From Pseudorasbora parva (lineage: Eukaryota; Chordata; Actinopteri; Cypriniformes; Gobionidae), in NCBI RefSeq assembly GCF_024679245.1, contig NC_090185.1, forward strand, positions 22,381,973 through 22,445,972: 64,000 nucleotides of DNA, read 5' to 3'. The first letter of the stretch is position 1; every line of letters starts with the position of its first letter. The notes beneath the pieces were generated by a model. The model made no database searches. It had not been told where the DNA came from and saw only the letters and a program-made list of their open reading frames with translations. Positions 23,021 through 36,084 of this stretch are shown in pieces. The position numbers were made by a program, and so were the translations under genes.

Positions 23021-23280
23021 TGCATTAAAACACAGAAATACAATATTACATTTTTTTAATTTATTATTTTAAATTTTTTTTTTAATGGTTTTAATTTCAG
23101 TTAACTATAATAACTCTGTTCTTGAGGATTAATGTTCAAGATTTTTGGTGATCAGTTCATGTCATTCAATTTGAGAAAAATGTATTTAAAAATTAACTAC
23201 AACTCTACAAACAAAATTATTTGATATTAGATAAATAATAATAACAATGTAATTAATAAAAATATTACATTTTGCAGTTG

Positions 23281-23283
<3 letters not shown>

Positions 23284-23356
<73 letters not shown>

Positions 23357-23360
23357 GCTG

Positions 23361-23421
<61 letters not shown>
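23284..23421. repeat. (TA)n microsatellite, two blocks
   Basis: Two long TA runs (23284-23354 and about 23365-23421) are separated by a short non-repeat spacer (atgctgaaat). Length is likely unstable between individuals and assemblies. Confidence 0.95.
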
Positions 23422-23423
<2 letters not shown>

Positions 23424-23429
23424 CTAATA

Positions 23430-26400
23430 TTTCATAATGAAATTGTAAATATTAAAACATTGTTCTGGGTGTCAGAACATTTCAGGTCTTGAGGCCTGAA
23501 GTTGCGGTATTGTGCAAAATGCTAAAAAACAAAAAAAACACAGTAGTTATTATTCCAAAGTACTGACTCTGAATAGTATTTCTAAGCATTTCAAATTCTA
23601 GCTTTTCCTCAATTATATAACAAGGACTTAGCCCGCTATCTGTGAGGCAGCCCCTTAACTAACAGTGACAGTAGTGAGAAATATAGAGGTTATTGACTCA
23701 TTTTCCTGTCTGAAAAAGCTCGCTTGTTTTCCCCCTCTTTGAGAGGCTCTCCTGAATCCCGGCTGCACTCCGCATCTGGTTTAACTTTGAGAGATGTTTA
23801 TATTCTGATCCAGGGCTCTTTTATTACATTGGAACTGGAATTAATTGTTTGCTCTAACAGGCCATAACAATTCCATAAAAATGTTTGTAATGCATTGTTT
23901 CGACGTCTCGCTTTTCTCCGTTTCTGTTTGTCTAGAATGTTCCACAGTAATCCTGAAAGCAATTAACAGGCCTGATTTAATTTTCTTGTTATGACAGAAG
24001 GAGGTCGTCAGATGTTCAGCGTCTGAAATTATGTTTGGCTTTCTGTCCAAATAAGAAACAAAGTGCTGTTTGTTTGGGTGTTCAAGTAAAACCACACTGT
24101 ACACCACATAGAAGTAAGGTGAACTTGTTATGTCTAGCTTAGACATTTTGCCACATCCTGAAATGACATCATAGCCAAGTGACATCTTTATTCAAAATAC
24201 CACCAGAGAATCATCACATGTGCGTCATTTGTGTTGTCATACGCATTATGAGTGGCGCCCCTAATTTGTTCATGGTGTGTCGTTACAGGGCCGGTTTACT
24301 GATTCGAAACGTTCAGGAAGTGCAATCCAGAGGGGTATCAAAGCATTAGTAATTATGTGTAGCGTGACACACACAGTGCAGTAAAGTTAAGTGCTGTATG
24401 TTGTCAGGATTGCAGTCTTTACTTCCTAGACAGGAAGGAACCTGAGCAAAGACAGCTTAAAGCAGATTTCGATTGCTTTCCACCGTGTACTAACCAGATG
24501 TGATGAGATAAGACACTAGCGAAAAGCAATTCGTCTATCCACACCAGAAGGCTACAAGCAAAGATTTCAGATATACAAAGACGGTGCACTTATATTATTT
24601 ATGAATGGGAGAAAGTGCAATAGAGTTCAACAGTCGGGTTCTGGAAGTAAAAATTCCATTCATTTTGTCCATTGACTTTTAATGATAACTTAGAAACCCT
24701 TTTAGACAGCCCTGTGAGCTACGAGGTTGTTAATTGATGGTATGCTTCTGTTGAACCCGTGAGCCTGCATTATTTCAACTTATTTTTTAAATTACAGTGT
24801 TTAACTGGAATTCGTGGCAAAAATCTACATACCTATTACTCAGAAAATTCCACTGTTGAAACAAGCAAACCATCAAAAAATAGCTTGTTAGGTCCGCCCA
24901 CTCCCATGAAGCACTGAAAAATGATGTAATAGAATCGGTCTTGCCTTGACACTCAAAAGGAAAAGTAAATGCTAAAATTAAAGGGGTCTTAAATTAAGAA
25001 ATAGACATTCCCTTGAGCTTTTGATATATAAAATGTAATGGTAACATAAGAATATCCTGTAAGTTTCAGGGCTGAAAACGTCCTTGTTAGTCAAAGAAAA
25101 TATTTTATTGACTGGCTCAGCAGATGATCAATATGCAAATATTCTTTCCTGTGACGTCAGAGTGCAGTGAAACGCCACCTCAACAGAAAAAGAAGAACTC
25201 CTAATTCTGTCGCCCCGCCCACCGATTTGTGCATGACATGTAATAGATAAATAACACAGGCCTATGGGGAGCTAATTTGTGAACAGACTCTGAACATGTA
25301 TGGGCCAGGGCTCACAAAGCCAGACGTCCCGGGACTAATGCGTTTTCCAGTCGAGCTACCAAAATGTATGACTAGCCTGCCGACATCTTAAATAATGAAA
25401 TAACATTCCTTTCTTGATGTGCGGTGTTTACTTTCTTGACTACTTATTTGAAGGAAAAATACAATCGCTGAAGTTTTGAACATGCTGACTAGTCTGGAGT
25501 GAAGTTTTGCTGATGCACGTACTTGGCTTGTGTGCGTGCGCGTATATGTTAGTGATGCACGGTTTGCAGTTATATCCACTGATTGGGCTGGCCAAGTAAT
25601 AAAAAATAACATTCCAATTAATTGTGGGTGGATAAGAGATAAATCGTGTTTGTTTGATAAAGTTTGACATTTTGCGAGCCATGTGGGCGAATCTGTCAGG
25701 ATACACACAGGACAAGGTTATGGTGAATACACAAGAAGGCTTAATTAAACCACAGGGCAGTGAGTGAAGCGTGAATGAACTTGTGGATGAGGATCAGTCT
25801 TACAGAAGGCGATGGCAGTATGGCAGAATCCAAGGAGACAACGGGTGAAGTACTCAGACAAAGGGGAGGTAATCCGTACACGTAGAAACACACAGGAATC
25901 GGGTAAGGCTAGAGAACCGGTAAGAGGGGCTTTTCTAGTTCGAGGTGAGACGCTGACTGAGGGTAAGTGCTGGTCCTTTATGGGAAGCGGTGATGAGGTG
26001 ATAAGATGCAGGTGCGGGTTATTAGTACTCTGGTGATCGCTGTGTGCAAGAGGTGTGTGAGTCTGGCAGATCTGTGAAAGAATCATTCCGGTTGCCGTTT
26101 CTCCACACGTTTTCAAAACAATTACCCACATGTACTGACGGGGGAGTCGAAGCTCATTCTAATATGCAAAACTGTTCCAATTCCAATCATAGCAGTGGCC
26201 ATTTACTTCCAAGCTTTCAATGCGGCACTTCTATAAAAAACGCATCAGCTATACAAAGGCTCGAAACCAGGGGGAAAAATAGCCTATTACTTATTTATTA
26301 TGTTTTTGAATGTAAAAAACACGCAGACATCATAAGTTGACCTCAAAGACCCCTAGTGTTAAATTATGTTTTTGTGGAAGATTAATGGTTAGTGGGAAGC

Positions 26401-26812
26401 TTCGTAGTGTTTAAAGGGGTGGCTGATTGGCCCTTTTTACAAGATGTAAAATGTGATTTTTTTTTAGCTCAAAATACCCCACAGAATAAAATTGTCACTT
26501 TTGATGTCACTAACCCGGGAAGAAGATTGTGTAGTCCTACCAGCCATTTGTTTTAGTCCTTAAAAAGCAATTTCTTTAAAAGAAAATAGCTCCCTTTGCT
26601 TTGAACTTTCAGTTTCATAACTTTGCAGATATTGTTTATGCTCAAACAGCAGCATTACACACTGACTAAAGTTTAAAAAGTGAAATCATAATGTAACTAA
26701 TTAGCAAGATAGCATATATTGAATTTGTTAGTTAAAGCTAGCAAAGTTTCTAACTAAAACTGATATCAATGACAATTTTAAGTTAAATGTATGAATTTAC
26801 TCAAATATTTTG
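23430..26812. other. Intergenic, no gene recognised
   Basis: No coding frame has recognisable domains. Around 24575-24625 a segment resembles 10440-10493, and the following few hundred bases (to about 25310) look like a dispersed cyprinid repeat, which I could not classify. Confidence 0.4.
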
Positions 26813-27578
26813 AAGGGTTAGTTCACCCAAAAAGGAAAATTATTTCATTAATTATTCACCCTTATGTCATTGGACATCCGTAACACCTTCGTTCATCTTC
26901 GGAACACAAATGAAGATATTTTTGTTGAAAGCTGATGGCTGAGAAAGGCTTCAGATAGGCCTCCATTGGCATTCAGTATATTTCCACTGACCCACTCACA
27001 AGACCCATAAAGGCACTAAAGACGTTGATACAAAGTCCATCTCACTACAGTGGCTGTACAATAATTTTTCAAAGCGACGAGAATAGATTTTGTGTGCAAA
27101 AAAAATCAAAATAATGACTTTATCCTCCAAGATATTGTCTTCCGTGTAGGTCTCTGTCGTGAACTCACCTGGAACTCTCGCGATAGCGGCGCTCCTCCTC
27201 TACCGGGTCATGTATTCGCTATGATTTGAACGGCGGCGCTGCGTCGTATTCTCGCACATGCGTCGAGTTCACGTCAATAACTTTGTGGATAAAGTCGTTA
27301 TTTAGATTTTTGTGCACACAATAACTATTTTCGTCGCATTGTGAAATTATTGTACAGCCACTGTAGTAAGATGGACTTTGTATCGATGTGTTTAGTGCCT
27401 TTATGGGTCTTGTGAGTGGAAATGTACCAAATGCCAATCAAACCCTTTTTGAAGCCTTTGTAAGCCATCAGCTTTCAGCAATCTTAATTTGTGTCCCGAA
27501 GATGAACGAAGTATGGGTGTCCAACGACATGAGGGTGAGTAATTAATTAAATTTTCATTTTTGGGTGAACTAACCCTT
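26813..27578. mobile_element. Long-armed foldback MITE (aagggttagttcaccca ends)
   Basis: 766 bp with termini aagggttagttcaccca and the inverse tgggtgaactaaccctt. Inner arms also pair over long stretches: the segment around 26990-27110 (cactcacaagacccataaag...) is mirrored at 27290-27420. A GC-richer centre (about 27130-27240) separates the arms. Non-coding. A related element with the same terminal motif lies at 49662-50134. Confidence 0.85.
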
Positions 27579-29769
27579 TAAGTTGAGCAATTAAAATTTA
27601 CAAATACAAATAGTTCTGCTTCCTTAAACTTACTAATTTTATGTAACTGATTACCTAACATTTTCTGAGTTTTGCCAATTATTCAGGTTTATCATGGAAT
27701 GCTCATGTTTGTTCACATTGAGTTCTGTTTGGACGCTCTCTATTCCCTTTAAGTTCCTCTGATTGGTTGCCTAATTGCCGCGGGCATGCCTGGTTAGTAG
27801 GCCTATATAAACTCTAATTCCACCAAGAGTTATCAGTTTTAGTCACAGCTTTTTGAATGTCTGTTGTCTTCATTCACTTGCATTATATGGAAAAGCGCAG
27901 CTTGGACATTCCACGAAACATCTCCTTTTGTGTTTCACGCATGAAAGAAAGTCATATGGTTTTGGAATGACATGGAGGGTGAGTAAATGATGGAGAATGT
28001 TCAGAATTGTCATTTGTGGCTGAGCTATTCCTGTAATTGACCAAAACCACATGCTAAAGGTTAACAGGTGCAAGCAATTGCATTTTGCTTTGAGGCAAAT
28101 AGATTAAGAAAACAGTATGCATCGGAAATTATGCAACCTCTAAAGGTCCCGGTTGAGTTCGATGTACAGCAAACCGAGCAGAGATGCTATCTTTTGACTG
28201 GCTGATCTCACTATGTCTTGCTGTGTGGTCTAAAACTTCAGTCATTTGACTTTAAGACTACAGGACTCACAAAATATTATATCTCAAATTAAAGTAACAC
28301 TTGCATCAACACCTTATATGGCATAGAGACTTACTTTGCATTCAAACAATTTGCTGATTCCTTGACAAATTGGTGATTTTTGTTTTGGAAAAAGTAATGG
28401 AGCTTAATCATTTCCATTTCAAACTCACAAAAAAGTCTAATTTTGAATGTTTGAAATGAACTTTTTAAATTAATTTTATTCTAGTCTTCACAAATCATCT
28501 AATGCCCACTGAAATACTCATTTTGTTCTCATCTACCCGTATGGGGTCCATTTTCTCTGTAATTCTGATTTATGATGTATGAGTTGTCCACAGGACAGGC
28601 CCCCTGAGTTGACGTCTACAAATGTCGTGCTTGAGAACCTCAAAAAAACTTCCAGATCCATTTCCTCTAATCTGCACCATCAAAGTCATTACGGGTCTGA
28701 AGCAACTGTATTGTTTTTAATGCGCTGAGGCCTGACCAAGTCCAACGGACTAATCTGGAGTGGTTAATACCTTCCAACAGGCTGATAACAATCTTACTTC
28801 ACCATTGCATTGCGCCACCAACGATGGATGTTTAGAGCAGCCACAAGGTACAAACTATAAATAAATCAACTCTGCCGAACACAAAAGGAGATGTTTAGCC
28901 CAATGTCAAAACTGCTCTCTCCCCTTCAAAGAAAGTGCTGCTGTGCAGGTATCCCACACTTTTCATTGGCATCTCTGGCTCCACAAAGCACATCCACTGA
29001 ACTTTTCCATTGTACAAAAGGGTTCTTTCCATTTTTAAAATGCATTTCAAAAAATATTGTTCATTTAAGAACATGGGGGTTGATGACAAATTGAAGTTGT
29101 TCAAACCTAAACTAGCGCATGACTCAGGAACCGAAGAAGTTCCATGACGTTTTGGCCTGAGGAAGAGTGTTTTTCCTGCTCTGTCTTTCACATTATCTGG
29201 ATATGCTCAAAATCAGATTAACAGGTGTCCATGAAATATCAACAGCTTACTCTAAACAGATGACTCACATGTAAAAAAGGTTGTTCTACACTCTAGGAAA
29301 AGACTATTAAAGTAGGGTCCAATATACTGTTAATGATTTTTCACAGGTGTTTTAACTGTATTTTGAATTATACATTGCATTGGGTTGTAGGGTTAAAATA
29401 AATGTTTCTAAATTTAGCGAAATATGCTAGCAGAAAAAAAAAAAAGATTTTTTTCCAACAGATTTTAGTTTTTCTTAATCAATCCAGGTTTATATACACT
29501 AATAGAGCTTAAGAACGAGGAACAATGTTCAGATTTCCCATATAATATTGATATTAGTGTTTTAAAAAATTAAAACACTAAAAAATGTTTTTAAAATGCT
29601 TTAAGACAAACCATGTGCAAATTCATGTCAGCATCATAGCTGAGTATTTTCTCCTCAAAACTCAATTGAACCCAAATTTCCTACGTCACAAACTACTTTT
29701 TTAACCAATCACTTCATGAGGGGGTTGGCTTTAATATATCATTAACTATAACAATAGTTATATTGCTAT
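27579..29769. other. Intergenic, no gene recognised
   Basis: No supported gene. A fragment at about 27930-27985 (atgacatggagggtgagtaa) resembles the terminal part of the 26813-27578 repeat family. The rest is AT-rich. Confidence 0.4.
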
Positions 29770-30578
29770 CAGTGTTCGAACTATACCGTGGCCTTCGGAG
29801 GAGCCCACTTTTTTTGGGGTGGGGGGTGCACATCAAAAGAGGAAAAGAGGACGTGTATATTCCTTCACACACAGACGAACGTGTCAATCTATTGATTAAT
29901 GCATTGCGGAGACTCTTAATATACAATTTACAATCATTGAAGAACATCTTTGATTTTGAAGGGAAAAAAACTAGATTTGATAGGTCAAAAAGCCCACAAA
30001 TTAAAAACAAAGCATCCGGCTGTCTTTGAGTTCACATGAACAACGGTGGAAGTTACTCATCAGACTACAGAAGAATAGCCTACCATAAATCCTCAACTAA
30101 CGTTAGTCTTAGGAACCAGCCACAACACATAATTGGGAATAACATGCCTTAACACAGAATCGACCACAGAGGCTTGGGGTCAGCTTCCTTTGCTGTTCTT
30201 CCAGAAATCCAAGCTCAAGATGTGGATATTCGTTTTTGATTTTTCTATGAATCTTTGCGTTGACATGTACTAAACATGAGTGGAATTTGCACCGCAGCGC
30301 CACCACACCTTGATGGTCATGACAAGAACAGCATGTATAGTTATCTTTATTGAAGTGAATTAGATTTAATTTGCCGTCATGCATGAATTAATTATATATA
30401 TTTTTAGCAGTTTTACATATAATAATCCACAATGATCACATTAAAGACAACTGAAATTGCACCTCATAATAACACAGTGTCAATATTTTGTGAGACCGCC
30501 CAAAATTTCACAAATCTCATTTTCAGTTGAGCCCATATCTTATTTAGGGGAGCCGAGCTCCCCGTAGTTCGCACCCTG
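29770..30578. mobile_element. hAT-like non-autonomous element
   Basis: The ends are cagtgttcgaactata at the left and, inverted, cagggtgcgaactacg at the right. Flanking 8-mers attgctat (29762-29769) and attgttat (30579-30586) match at 7 of 8 positions, consistent with a hAT target duplication. No transposase frame was recognised. Confidence 0.6.
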
Positions 30579-30675
30579 ATTGTTATATCATATCAAGATT
30601 AGCCAGGTTATCCCGTATATTTTTTGTTGATATGAAAAAACAACAATATAGCAGGTGAATAAGGTATATGATGTA

Positions 30676-31751
30676 CACTATATTGCCAAAAGTATTGGGA
30701 AACTTTTTTGAAAATTGAGGTGCACAATGTGCAAAAGTCAAATAGCTATATAGACCTCCATACTTTGTGTGGCTTTCAGATTAGCTCAAGAACAGTGAGT
30801 AGAGAGCTTCATGAATTGGGTTTCCATGGCCGAGCAGCCGAATTCAAGCCTTATATCACGAAGTGTGATGCAAAGCGTCAGATGCAGTGGTGTAAAGCAG
30901 TGGTTCCCAACCACATTCCTGGAGCCCCCCTAACACTACACATTTTGCATGTCTCCTCAATCAAACACACCTGATTCAGGTCATCAGCTCATTAGTAGTG
31001 ACTCAAAGACCTGAAATGGGTGTGTCAGTCAAAGGAGATATGCAAAATGTGTAGTGTTAGGGGGGCTCCAGGAATGTGGTTGGGAACCACTGGTGTAAAG
31101 CATGCCGCCACTGGACTCTAGAGCAGTGCAGACGTGTTCTCTGGACTGACGAATCACGCTTCTATGCCTGACAATCCGTTGGACAAGTTTGGTTTTGCCA
31201 GTTGCCAGGAGAACAGCACATTGTGCCGAGTAAAGTTTTGTGGAGGGGGGATTATGGTGTGGGGTTGTTTTTCAGGGGTTGGGCTTGGTCCTTTAGTTCC
31301 ATTGAAAGGAGCTCTTAATGCTTCAGCATACTAAGACATTTGGACAATTTCATGCAGTTTGGGGACGGCCCCGTTCTGTTCCAACATGACTGCACACCAG
31401 TGCAGAAAGCAAAGTTCATAAAGACATGGATGAGCGAGTTTGGTGTAGAGGAAATTAACTGGCCTGCACAGTCCAGACCTCAACCTGATAGAACACCTTT
31501 GGGATGGATTAGAGCGGAGAATGCAAGCCATGCCTTTTTATCAAAATCAGGGCCTGACCTCACAACTGTGCTTCTAGAAGAATGGTCAAAAATTCCCATA
31601 AACACACTCCAAAACCTTCTGGAAAACCTTCCCAAAAAGCTACAAAAGGTGAGCCAACTCCATATTAACCCCTACAAATTAATAATGGGATGGGCATCAA
31701 AGTTCATGTGCATGTAAAGGGGGTTTTCCCAAAACTTTTGGTGATATAGTA
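30676..31751 (+). mobile_element. Second dead Tc1-like transposon with transposase relic
   Basis: Termini cactatattgccaaaagt and the inverse acttttggtgatatagt are bounded by TA. The transposase relic runs from about 30778 (SSRTVSRELHELGFHGRAA) to about 31650. Catalytic Asp residues are at 31148-31150 (LWTDES) and 31388-31390 (FQHD). A deletion before the third acidic residue puts LIEHLW in another frame, and a MITE at 30898-31092 splits the coding region. The protein cannot be made. Confidence 0.88.
30898..31092. mobile_element. 195-bp palindromic hAT MITE nested in Tc1
   Basis: Starts cagtggttcccaaccaca and ends with its inverse. A perfect 8-bp duplication gtgtaaag lies at 30890-30897 and 31093-31100. 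The arms pair over about 60 bp. It lies inside the transposase relic, so it jumped later than the host element. Confidence 0.93.
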
Positions 31752-33617
31752 TATATAAGTGTTATGATGAAATATATACCTTTCTCCTCTGACACGCTGA
31801 TGTTCGAAGCGTTTCTAAGGATGCTGATTGTTAGAATGCAGCTGTCTGACTCGGAGATGGCGAATGGGAACATGGAGAACAATCATTTAAAAAAATAAAT
31901 GCTTTTTTGTATCTTTCTTTTCATAATCTAGAAAAAAAAAACTGCATCACAGTTTCCACAAAAATATGAAGCAGCACAACTATTTTAAACATTAATAATA
32001 AAAAGTGTTTCTTGATCATCAAATCAGCACATTAAAATGATGTGACAATGAAAATTCAACTTTGCATCACCAGCATAACCAACACAATAAATAAACAACT
32101 AAAACACACAAGGAGAGAAACAACTATTGCAAACATAATTTCTGTAGTCCTGAATAGCTGTCAGTACTCTCTCCAGACACAAATACTCCAACTGAGGCAG
32201 ACGTGGGGGTGTCGCACGTGGATCAGTGGATACAATAGCTGAGTTAATGAGCGCAAACATAGCAGCGTCTGTGCTGTCAGATTCCTCCAGTCATCGCTCC
32301 CACACACATCAGATAAAACTCACCCAATGGGCCTGTGAAGACTTCATGAACTGAACAACCTTGTTAACAGAAATAGGGCTCCAACATAGGCCTACTATGA
32401 ATGCTGTGTTGGATTTAGAAGTAAAAAATGGGGGTGTTTTCTCATTATTCCTCATTATCAATCGTTAATACGTTGGCCAAAAGAACATTATTGAGCAGCC
32501 AACTATTTTTATGCGCACTGGCAATCTGGCAACTAAATAGCAACTGTTATAAATTCAACAGGGTATTGTTTACTGTTCAGATAGGCCTAATAGAAAAAAT
32601 ATGGGATATGTTACTTAATAGCCTACTGAAGAAGGCCTACATTTGCCCGCTGAAAACACAAGCAGTACTATTTGTGAACAATTGATTCCCATTTGTAAAA
32701 CTTAAACCTATGTTTTGCTCCCAGTGTTACTAGGTCATAATTAAGATGAGCGCACACCCTAAAAATGATATCTAAAATCGCGGTCAGGCGAGTGGTCAGG
32801 GGAGCCGTGATTGGCTGAGGGACAATTATGCGGCAACTCCTACTAACTCCTGATTCTGATCTGTTCTTGTCAACTGGAGACATTTCAAAAGGTAGCGCAC
32901 AAGCCCGGCAGCCACGGGGTTTGGATTGATATCTTACAGATATGTCTCTACAGGCCATTAAATCATTATTTCTACAGCCCGCATGGGATTGTGCTTAAGG
33001 AACTTGGAGAATGGATCCAAGTATGGATTTATTACCTTTCTTTCTTGAAAGCTCCAAGGATTCCTTTAAATATGATAAAACAATTAAGTATAGAGCTTAA
33101 AATGCAGATGCAGATAGTGTCCCTTGAAATTCATCACGATGCTAAACTAATCATTTTTTCATCATTTTTCATTTGCTGACTGATTTTGAAAAATAGCCTA
33201 AGTGAGAGAGGAATTTGATGGATTTTATATTTTACGATATCTAGAAAACCGCATAATGAGCAATCATGTTCGGTCCTCTACATAAGCTCCTGTAAAAAAA
33301 AACACAACAACAACAAAAACAAAACAGCCCACGCTGTTTTTTAGAGGGGTTTGACTATTTGGCTGACCAACCAGCTAAACACCAGCTTAAACCAGCGCAA
33401 ACCAGCCAATTTTCGAATTTATTATTTATTGTTATTGAGTATGCGCCCCCTTAAAAAACCATCATAGCTCTAACCCTCGTTGGTATTGAAAAACATTTGC
33501 GCAATCGCGCCACCTGCTGGTCGGAATATGTTATTAAAATTCAAATACATTGAATAGTCCACATCAAAACATAAAACACCAGAAAACAACATTAAAACTA
33601 TACATAGAGCATTAGAC
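31752..33617. other. Intergenic, mostly unassigned; repeat fragment near 31890-32090
   Basis: The segment 31890-32090 (gaagcagcacaact, aaatcagcacattaaaatgat) resembles 38760-38880, so it is a fragment of the same repeat family. A short minisatellite-like stretch of accagc units lies near 33360-33405. No gene was seen. Confidence 0.45.
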
Positions 33618-33786
33618 CAGTGTTTCCCAACCCTGTTCCTGGAGACACACAAACCTTTTGGATGTCTCCCTTGACCCCTATTTCTGGTGAGTCTCTAACA
33701 AGCTAATGAATCAGGTGTGTTTGATTAGAAAGAGTTCAAAATGTTTAGTGTTGGTGTGCCTACAGGAACAGGGTTGGACAACACTG
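33618..33786. mobile_element. hAT MITE, relative of 30898-31092
   Basis: 169 bp starting cagtgtttcccaaccctgtt and ending aacaggg..aacactg. A perfect 8-bp duplication cattagac flanks it (33610-33617 and 33787-33794). Its ends and middle (gaatcaggtgtgtttgatt) resemble the copy at 30898-31092. Confidence 0.9.
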
Positions 33787-34388
33787 CATTAGACCTAAAA
33801 GAGTATTTTTTTTACAAGAAGGAATATCACTTTTGTGTTGTTGAACATTTCTGTAGCCTAGCTATAGCCTACTCAAATCTGTGTAATTATTTTTAGCCTG
33901 CTAAACTGTTCAGGTACCTTAAGGTTCATCGTTGTCACATTCTATCTAGAAGACTGAAAGACAGATTTGTACAGTCATATATGGACAAACCATGTGTGTT
34001 TCAGCCACTGGAGGCAGCATAACTGTTATGTAACAGTCTGTTTCTAACTCTTTCGTTCTAACAGCACGTCTACAGTAGGCCTACACAAATCTGACTGTAA
34101 TGGCGGTGATTTATGTTGTAGAATAAAATGTAAAAGTCTCTTTAGTGTAATGTTAAGTACAGACTTTGTTTTATGCTAAATAAAACAAAAACTGCAAATC
34201 TAAAAAAACAAACAAAAAACATGCTAATGCTAGAATGCTAATTCTTGCCTGGGTATTAGGATACTAAGTAGGCTATATCCAGGTTTAAATTCCTAGATGT
34301 AGTTACAGGCTTTCGACCTGCATGGTGTGAGTGAGAGAGAAATGTCTGATGCAAATTTTTCATTGTTTGCAGAAACAGATGGGTTAAG

Positions 34389-35092
34389 TATGGAGGACCA
34401 ACCCTGCACAAATAAAAATGAATTAAAAATAAATGAATAAATGAATGAATAAGTAAATAAATGAATAAATATACACATATGTAAATTAATAAAAACATAA
34501 TAGATAAATAAATGTGATAATAGGAAAATAAATAATGGGTCAAACTGTTGGAAACATCGATATGTTTGTTTAGTGAAAGATTTATGCGGCCGTCATTACC
34601 TGACAACTCTCCTCAGCTGGTCTGATTCTGCGTGAGCTTCATAGACTGTGGTGAGCTCTCAACCAATGATGTGCTGAAGCTGAACAAGGACCCACGGAAA
34701 CACACGGAAAAAGAAAAAGAAAATCGATCAATAAATGTAAAAATAAATGCATGAGGGAAAAATAAATGAACGCATAAATATAAAAATAAATATTAAAATA
34801 AATGTTAAATTTAATTAACAAATAAAAGTTAAAAAGATATATTTTTATAAAAGCAGAAAATAATAAATTAATGGAAAGATAATACAAAATTGTATTTGAT
34901 TAAAAATGAGTCATATTTATTTTATCAAGTCGTTTATTCTGTTATTTATTTTCCTATTATCAATTTTTTTTTATCTATTTATGTTTTTATTAATTTACAT
35001 ATGTGTATATTTATTTATTTATTCATTTATTTACTTATTCATTCATTCATTCATTTATTTATTTTTAATTTGTGCAGGGTTGGTCCTCCATA
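34389..35092. mobile_element. 704-bp foldback element with AAATAAATG-rich arms
   Basis: The left arm starts tatggaggaccaaccctgca (34389) and is mirrored at the right end, finishing 35092. The arms extend about 150 bp as inverted repeats built from aaataaatg-like units (34409-34530 and about 34935-35070). The centre (about 34540-34730) is non-repetitive and non-coding. Hydrophobic short frames in the arms are translations of the AT repeat, not genes. Confidence 0.8.
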
Positions 35093-35239
35093 AACAAGTA
35101 GGCTAGTCTAAGGCAAGTAGGCATTATGCACTATTGTTATGGAAGCAAAGCCATAAATAAAAATTTGCCTCATTGTTTTATAAAGATGATCCATGTTGTT
35201 TCTGTATCAAACTTGGAAAGCAGATCCTTTAAGTCCTGT

Positions 35240-35505
35240 AAGTTGTGAGGTTTGTTCAGCACATTTCACAGATGCTTGATGATTGGATTGAATGAACCTG
35301 CATCAATGAACCTTGGCCGCCTATGACCCATTTCGCCGGTTCACCACTGTTCCTTCCTTGGACCACTTTTGATAGATACTGACCACTGCAGACCAGGAAC
35401 ACCCCAAAAGAGCTGCAGTTTTTGAAATGCTCTGACCCAGTCATCTAGCCATCACAATTTGGTCCTTGTCAAACTGCTATGTTATGTTACGCCTGACCTT
35501 TGGTA
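35240..35505. repeat. Dispersed fish repeat fragment
   Basis: The segment containing gatactgaccactgcagacc, gctctgacccagtcatctag and catcacaatttggtccttg matches a repeat I recognise from many fish genomes. The class is uncertain and no ends were found. Confidence 0.45.
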
Positions 35506-36084
35506 TTGAATAATGGTATGGTAAGTTGAATCACAATACTTTTTCCTTGAACTTTTTGTTTTTAAAACTCCTTATATTTTTACATAATAAAATATATAGT
35601 ACATAAATATGTAATTTTACACAAGAAGCTTGTTTAAAATAATGTTGTTTTTTGTTTTAAATGATTCATATTAATTGGGAAGATAGGGTTAACTGAATGT
35701 GTTCTGGTTTATATCGCACCCTCACCCTGGACAATTTTGAAGATCTACAAGAAGAAGCTCAAATCTTTTTGAATTTAAACTCCTCATTCCTCTGAGACTT
35801 GCCTGACAAAATAAAACAAAGGCATCTAACTCCCCAACATCAATTTCTCCAGATAGATGCGAAATGTACAGTACTGGTCAAGAATTTGATCAAAAACGCA
35901 AGGCGAATAACAATACAAAACAGTAATATTGTGAAATATTACAATTTAAAATCTTTTTTTTTTTTTTTTAAATATACTTTAAAATATTGTGCAAAGCTGA
36001 ATTTGTATCAGCCATTACTCCAGTGTCACATGATCCTTCAGAAATCCTATTCTGATTTATTATCAATGTTGGAAAGTTGGAATC

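Noticed and set aside
23841..24185. 114-codon antisense frame
   Set aside because: No recognisable motif and no splice context; treated as chance.
34293..35106. Hydrophobic frames resembling membrane peptides
   Set aside because: They are translations of AAATAAATG-type inverted repeats (Phe/Ile/Tyr/Leu-rich by composition).
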